A DNA stretch of 64,000 nt from Capniomyces stellatus (taxonomy: Eukaryota > Kickxellomycota > Harpellomycetes > Harpellales > Legeriomycetaceae), in assembly GCA_001661515.1 (NCBI GenBank), contig LUVW01000009.1, positions 484,736 through 548,735 on the forward strand. Reading direction: 5' to 3'. The notes below the pieces were generated by a model. It saw nothing but the letters and a program-made list of their open reading frames with translations, had not been told where the DNA came from and made no database searches. Position numbers and translations under genes: made by a program. Each line of letters opens with the position of its first letter. Position 1 is the first letter of the stretch. Of this stretch, positions 58,101 to 64,000 are shown piece by piece.

Positions 58101-59091
58101 AAGGCTTTCTCTTCTTTTTTTCCATCACGGGTGATACTGTCATCGATTTTTGTTCACTCGCCTCATTTTTATCTACCACTGGCGGTGGCATTGATTGAAC
58201 TCTCGCAATAAGTGACGAGCTTTCTACCACCCCCTGTTTACTACTTTTACCTACCTTTTTGGTCTTCACTACTCCATTTTCTGAGCTCTCTGCTCCTGCT
58301 TTCCCTCCTCCCAAACCCCTTTGCTTCACCCCTGCCGCTTTATCCTTTGCCTTCCCTTTTTCTTTGGTGCCTGCTACCATATTCTCAAATTTTAGCCCTT
58401 TGTTTTCTTCTTTTGTTACTGCCGCTGATGCAAGCGTCGGTGTCGTGTTTGCACTCTCTGCTTTTACTCTACTTCCTTTTGATTTTTGCTTGACTGTTTG
58501 CTCCGTTTTCATTGCTCCCGCATTTTTATTCTCTAATACGCCCATCCCAAAGTCTATTAAACCCGTCCCCACACCTATATCTTTTCCTAAACCACCCTCT
58601 CCTACCACTCCCATAAGCCCCTCACTCACCATCAAAACACTTGAATCTAACGCCGGTTTCTTGCCTAATCCATTGTTCTGCTGCAATTTCAGCCCCAACT
58701 CTGCTCCAAAATCTAAAAAATCTTTATCCGAACCATTGAAAAAACCTCCAAGCTCGTCGGTCTGCATTTCTAACCCCTCTTTTCCCAAGTCAAACTGGAT
58801 TCCCTCCATCACTTTTGTAAAATCAAAATCTAAAAGCTTTTCTTCATCGCCTCCCCCCATATTTAAAAATTCACTCAAATCTCCAACTTCGTCTGTTCCC
58901 ATAAACTCTTGTAGATTCACCTTAAAGTCCCCTAACGAATCCAAGCTATTATGTCCTGATCCCTCTCCCAGCTTTTCTAATTCCCCCTCCTTCAGCAAAT
59001 CTCCCTCAATAATAAACTTTCCATCTGCCCCCTTTGTCAATCCCAGACTCTCCCATCCCATATAATCGCTGTTGCCGTCAAAACTGTCCAT
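50692..59091 (-). CDS. MED16: Mediator complex subunit 16 (Med16/Sin4), giant form
   Basis: 2799 residues in one uninterrupted frame; human MED16 is ~877. Med16 is a tail-module subunit of Mediator linking activators to RNA polymerase II. Residues 1-980 are low complexity, Lys/Ser/Gly-rich with runs of Gly-Leu (~567-637). A WD/propeller-like region starts at ~980: KVFWSGDGKKLGLCDPSGRLVVYG, AIDLKRPIKSMFWIPNSRKY, NPLFFTVCCDGRLEMHR, VWVITHADVSYVDYERS, VAATWKYIG, EDEPFEVTNIKLVPAL and SPVWPRLVAVLAK, interrupted by Ser/Asn inserts. A helical region follows (~1640-2130). Residues ~2200-2450 are Gln-rich. The C-terminus carries KVCTLCGQFSLF (~2660) and ends RRYENTCICGGSWVHL, matching the paired Cys motifs and terminal CLCGGLW of Med16 proteins. 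The assignment rests on this C-terminus and the propeller motifs. Confidence 0.85.
51780..52345 (-). repeat. MED16: Gln-rich coding repeats in Med16
   Basis: A near-pure (CAA)n tract at about 52060-52122 encodes about 21 Gln, with further QQQQ, Gln-His, Gln-Met and Gln-Ala runs on both sides. Plus strand reads TTG repeats. Confidence 0.95.
55841..55871 (-). repeat. MED16: Ser-Thr hexamer repeat in Med16
   Basis: About five TGTACT units on the plus strand, encoding alternating Ser-Thr in the propeller-region insert. Confidence 0.9.
57185..57385 (-). repeat. MED16: Telomere-like hexamer array coding for Gly-Leu in Med16
   Basis: About 33 hexamer units. Plus strand reads CCCTAA, CCTGAC, CCCAAT and CCTAAT variants, with short exact CCCTAA stretches at about 57187-57205 and 57262-57279. 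The minus strand encodes GLGLGLGL with Ser, Asp and Pro variants in frame. Confidence 0.95.
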
Positions 59092-62000
59092 TTAATTGCT
59101 GCTGCTTATCCGCAACCTACTATATTTGTTGTGTCTTTTCGTTTCTGTTTCCCAATGCTCCTTTGCTCTCTTTCTGCTTTTTGTCTGCTAAAGAGCTGTT
59201 TCCCTGATAGATCTTTCTATCTTTTTACCTATTCCAAGTGCCTACACTCCTACCTCTACCATTTAGATTCTTGGTCTTGTGTTTTCACTGGTGCATTCAA
59301 CTGTATTTTCCTTTGATATCTCTACTTTGACCTTTATACTTAATCTTTGTTTTATCCTTGCTTTCCTTGCGTAAATGCCTTTGTATGTTTGTTTTTATAA
59401 GTGTGCAAGTGTGCAAGTGTGTATGTGTGTATGCACTTCTAAAGCTTTTATTGCATAAAAAGCTGTGCTTACGGATTCTATTCCTGTACAATAAATAATA
59501 ACTGTTGGGTAAATTAATGATACCAAATCAACAGTTTTGTCTTTTAGAATCAAGCAATAATTATCGTTAACCTTGCTCAAAAATGTTTAAACATGTATAT
59601 TTGCATCAACACGCAAACACCGTACATACCTTGAAAAGAACCTTTTACTGTTTTAACACCCCTTCTCTTAAATTATTATTCCAATACACCACACACAACT
59701 CCAGTAATGCAGTCTGTTGCTTTAGTTTCAATCAGATTGGATTGATTGCTTAACTGATTGTTAACTCTCGATGCTGGTGTCTTTCCTTCCGCCGATTTAT
59801 ACTGCTGTATTTATTTACTCGCTTTTGTTTATTTCTTCGTGTTAACTTGTCTGTTTTATCGAGTATTATTCTATTGACTTGATATTTTAAATTAATAAAT
59901 CAATTAACTTAAACCTATTCTGTTTTTTTCTATAAATCCAATACTTTATTTCTGCACCTGATGGATTTTTATTCCAGCTACTTTTGTTCTTTTATTTCTT
60001 TTTCCTTTTACGATATTGCTATGACATAAGTATCTTACACTTTTATACGTAAAGTTCTTAATACCAACCACTTTTCTTTTTTCTCATTATTTAGCACGAT
60101 TTTTATTTACCTCACACACACTTTATTCCCGTTGGGTACTTATTAAAAATAGTTTGTAAAAGCGATTTGCTAATCAAATTTAAATAAAACCATAAATATT
60201 CTCGCGTAAATACAAGTTAAAATACTTGCAAATACGTTAAATTTGTTAATCATAATTATTTCAAGCTCATCAAAAACAACACAATACAATATGCATCGTC
60301 CATTATTGCCAACATTGTTCTTTACTCTTTTTTTTAAACCAAACCCTACGTGTTTACTTATTCGCCACTACTACCAACAGCTGCTGTCTTGTAGACTTAG
60401 ATCAGCTATTCCTCCTTTATAAATTAAAGTATCTTTTTAAATAGTACATTATGAATTTGGAGTCAAAGCCTCTTTGTACAAAAGCATTCTATATCTCTCG
60501 GTATACATGCTGCCTTTTTATTGGTACTCTGCTTTATTCAACTTGGAGAAATCGAATTCAATTTATCGTTTTTTTTTAAAAAAAAAAAAATGACCCAGGG
60601 CTCTTTATAGCCTTAAAGCGTATCTCCACTTGGGACCTACATTTTATACCAACAAAAAAAAAACATACCTTTACCCTCTCCCCCCCCCTACCACATCCTC
60701 CTTATTTACTTTTCCGGTTCCAGCACATTTGAAAACAGCCAACTGATCACAGTACTGAATATATTCTCAACTTATATATATATATACATGTATCTAGTAT
60801 TGTGGCACGTTTTGAAACAAAACTTGATATTGTTTGTTTCTTGGTTTATACCCGTTTGTTGGTGTGTATTTAAGTAGGTTTTTTTTACCAAGTACCACTG
60901 GATAATTGTGAAATAAACTAAATGATCAGAAATCTGGATTATAGCCTTTATACCAGACATTAAATTGTCAGGATAAAGCATCTAAACACTCATAATTTAC
61001 GGTTGAGACTTTTGTATTTGAACAGCCTTTTTGGTTTTCTGTTTCCCAAAATTCAGTATTATCTCTTTCAAACACCTCCTATTCACTTTTTGTTGATTCT
61101 TGCCCAAAACTATCTGAAAACAAACCAAGATCATATTATAGATCACTAACCGACTCATAGATTTAACAGAACCATCAACAGATCGTAAAAACGAGTATAT
61201 CAATGTTCAGAAGAGTCCTTATCTTCCCTACTCACCCTTCCCAAACTCATAGAATGCCTGGTGTTTATTATTCTATTTCCAAATTCCCATGCCAATCCTC
61301 ACCTCCCCATCCTTCTCACCTCCCCTGTCCTCCCTGTCCTGCTTTGTTTAGTGACTTTAGATATTCTCTTTAGTTTGGCTTTTGCATACTTTACACCTTT
61401 TGGGGGACTTTTTTAAACTGCCAGCTATTTGTAATACTTTGTTTGGTAATTCCAACTCATTTTACTGTATTGTTAACACTTTTTCTTTTACTTTTCAAGT
61501 CTATTTACATTTTTTGTGCGTTTTCTCCTTCTGATTCCACCTGCCATTAGCTGGTTTTTATTTATAGTTTCAAAACCTCGTAAATTAGGTCCTATTAAAC
61601 ATTCTTTTGATTATTTAATCATATAATCAATCGTCTCAAGCCAACTATTTTATTGTTTCACAAGCTTGATAAATCAGTGCGAATTACACCTGTTATAAAA
61701 CACGCCCTATACCCCTTACATAATACCAATCTCTCTGCATTTTTATTTCCAATCATACTTCTGGTCTATTTTATTCTTGTATTTGCTGATTTTGCAGCTC
61801 TTAATAAAGTTATGTTTATTAATTTTTGAATTTAATAATGGCCGTAATTACAGGCTCCTGTTGATTTTTCTCTTTTGCTCTATGTTTTATTTGGCTAGTC
61901 TTATTGATGAACCAATATTTTTTGAAATTCATAACAGCGAAATATACTCGTTTTGAAAATCTTATGCATATGTGGTCTGAATTAATCAGCGGACTTTAGC

Positions 62001-62410
62001 AAAAAGCCTTGGGCTTTAATAATGTAAATAAATATCAAGCGAAGATTATACCTAAATTATAAAACGAAGATGTCGTTCAAGATCAAACCAATTTATACCA
62101 GCCAATCTTCACCTTTATTGATCCAACTAAACTTTTAATTAAACGAACATAAATGTGTTAAACCGTTTGAACTGGCACGGAATTGTTATTACAAAGACTA
62201 AACAAACTACGGAAAAAAAAAATAAACATAACTTGAATTGATGAGTTTGTAATCTATACTGTGATTGTTCAGTAGAGTACCTTAATGTTGTATCCTTTCG
62301 GCTATCCGGCAAATGTACTTGTCTCCAGGAATCTATACAATAAAACGCCAAAACCAGATTCAAAAGAAACACCCCCCCCCCAAACTGATGGATAAATCAG
62401 TAATTTAAAA

Positions 62411-62506
62411 TTGTAGTTGCAGTTGTAGTTGTAGTTGTAGTTGTAGTTGTAGTTGTAGTTGTAGTTGTAGTTGTAGTTGTAGTTGTAGTTGTAGTTGTAG
62501 TTGTAG
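62411..62506. repeat. TTGTAG hexamer repeat, 16 copies
   Basis: 96 bp of TTGTAG, uniform except one TTGCAG near the left end. Confidence 0.95.
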
Positions 62507-63495
62507 AATTAAATAAATAAAATGTGCCAATAGGTGCATCTACTTCACTATAAACTGGGTCCAGATATCAAAGTCCAGCTTCGATTTTTTAAACTTTGTT
62601 GTTTGCATTTTACGTTTAGCCAAATCTCGCATAAATTACACTGACTGATATATACTCTATTTAAAATAAAAAGTCTAAATGCCCCAAACTCATTACTAGC
62701 AGACTCGCTTCCTACATCATTTGTATCAGTAGATGACCCTATTTAAGCTCTGCTGCTTCGTCTTTGTGTTCACCTATATTATATACGCCGTGCTCGGGTA
62801 GATAATCCACTTTATAACCGAGTGCCTTAATACAACACCCCACACCTAAAAGTGTGCACTTCACTCGCTTTTAGATTCCGATTTACTTGGAACCTTTATT
62901 ACACTAGTCAACGCAGTATGTCGACTAAATTTGCAATAATTTAAAGTAACAATCTTGTAAAGTATGATTAGTCAAGTGTTAGTTAGAAATCTGTTTGTTT
63001 GGAAAATAAAAATAAGAATAGTGAAAAGACATTTTTGCCAACTAATCTTCAGCTCAAATAACCATTAACAACGTATCCTTTCTTTGTAGCAGCTGTGGTC
63101 AAAGTATTCGGTCTGTGTTTACGTTACGATTAGGAATACCTTTTGGTCATAAATATAATTTTGGCTATGACTTTACTCAATGTATAAATATACACACAAA
63201 TCATGGTTCTATCATCTTACTGATAAGTCATATCAGACAAGTCTTCTTATATTTATTATGCGGTAGAATAAAAAAATAGCAGGTAGTGACCAAATGTAGT
63301 GTATAAACAAATGTGGGGTTTTCTAGAAGTGTCATTATACCAAAACGGTACTACTCATGTTTGGATTTAAACCACGATACATAGTCTCCAATGTTGGTAA
63401 AGTTATGTTTCATTGTACTAAATAAACTCTAGCTCAACTCTTGTAAAGGTCAATTTGACAGAATACTAGCTAATTCAATAAGGTTCAATTATAGT

Positions 63496-63783
63496 CTAAA
63501 AGAATGAACCGGACTTAAGTTTGAAGCTCAGTATCGCCAATACTATATATACTACCTTTTTATTGGCTGTAATTATCAAAGCAGCAATTTCCCAGCGAAT
63601 GTAGAGGCAATTGTTTTCATCTCTAATGCTAATGAATCTAGTGACCTTACTGAAACCACCTTTAAATTGAATGGTAGCATGGTTGTTACACCTTTTCCTC
63701 AACCTTTTTTCTAATTTTTTTAAACTTTTTTTCTTGAACCAAAGTTCTCTATTATTGCTTTTATCTAAATAGAGATATTGGCT
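63496..63783 (-). CDS. Possible coding fragment, unrecognised
   Basis: 96 codons stay open on the minus strand without an ATG at the beginning (first in-frame Met is internal, at 63702). The first 76 codons to a GTAGTA donor-like site at 63555 are charged and contain Trp/Tyr (NNRELWFKKKSLKKLEKR, FISIRDENNCLYIRWEI). It may be an exon of a gene or a decayed element, or chance. Confidence 0.2.
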   Translation of the reverse strand, partial: SQYLYLDKSNNRELWFKKKSLKKLEKRLRKRCNNHATIQFKGGFSKVTRFISIRDENNCLYIRWEIAALIITANKKVVYIVLAILSFKLKSGSFF

Positions 63784-64000
63784 TTACTACTATTCAAGAA
63801 TAAAGGAATGTTTATGCTCTAGATTTTGCTCAATCAGTATTCCACTCATTCAAACAACACTCAGTTTTACAGGAAATATATTTAAAATGTCTGCAATCCG
63901 CGAAAATGTCTTTCCTACACGGATGTAAGAAGTACAACATTTGCATTTATACACATTCGCTCGGGTCTAATCTTTATACATTTGTTTTGACCTACTCAAT

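Larger units (their letters stand above)
59092..64000. other. 4.9-kb AT-rich region downstream of the Med16 start
   Basis: Left end is the Med16 promoter and leader. The rest is AT-rich with short C-runs (60682-60690, 62371-62381), a (TTGTAG)16 repeat and two weak coding candidates on the minus strand near 61.0-61.3 and 63.5-63.8 kb. The 61-kb candidate reads a possible terminal exon (KNQQKVNRRCLKEIILNFGK) after a TTTTCAG acceptor. No recognised gene. Confidence 0.45.

Noticed and set aside
58259..59065. 268-codon plus-strand ORF
   Set aside because: Antisense to the low-complexity N-terminus of Med16; Pro/Ser/Phe-rich mirror of Gly/Lys codons.
62411..62506. CRISPR array
   Set aside because: Simple contiguous hexamer repeat without spacers, in a eukaryotic genome.

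Overview
The window looks like nuclear DNA of a fungus. Supporting genes are a GH72 (Gas1-type) beta-1,3-glucanosyltransferase, an AreA/NIT2-like GATA factor with a DUF1752-like motif, a Med16 subunit with the C-terminal CxCGGxW signature, and many short spliceosomal introns in a strongly AT-rich background. A cob(I)alamin adenosyltransferase with a mitochondrial presequence is also present. Since B12-dependent enzymes are largely missing from Dikarya, I infer an early-diverging (non-Dikarya) fungus. I cannot name the lineage.

Layout. 0-6.1 kb: a 13-exon coiled-coil gene I do not recognise (+). 6.4-7.8 kb: GH72 (-), divergent from a secreted GDSL/SGNH esterase (+, 10-11.1 kb). 11.5-14.4 kb: eIF4B/Tif3 (-), with eight resolved exons including a 15-nt microexon. 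17-26.3 kb, all genes + except one: a YCII-domain protein, SF3A2, an unrecognised small protein (-), and SF3B3 in three exons. 26.9-30 kb: the GATA factor (-). 34.9-42.2 kb, all on -: cob(I)alamin adenosyltransferase (6 exons), arginase (2 exons), a partly resolved candidate gene, and GSK-3/shaggy kinase (4 exons). 48.4-50.1 kb: an acidic orphan protein (+). 50.7-59.1 kb: a 2799-residue Med16 in one uninterrupted ORF (-). Large AT-rich spaces at 30-34.9, 42.2-48.4 and 59.1-64 kb hold few or no recognisable genes.

Functional links are loose, as usual for fungi. SF3A2 and SF3B3 are both U2 snRNP subunits and lie 3 kb apart. The GATA factor and arginase both belong to nitrogen metabolism. GH72 acts on the cell wall; the esterase is predicted to be secreted. 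Med16 and GSK-3 are general regulators.

Two structural peculiarities stand out. First, long G or C homopolymers sit at all four assembly gaps. Second, the strand composition flips from G-rich to C-rich inside two single genes (SF3B3 and Med16). Exon boundaries were worked out by eye from splice dinucleotides, reading phase and remembered family alignments; no database search was possible.
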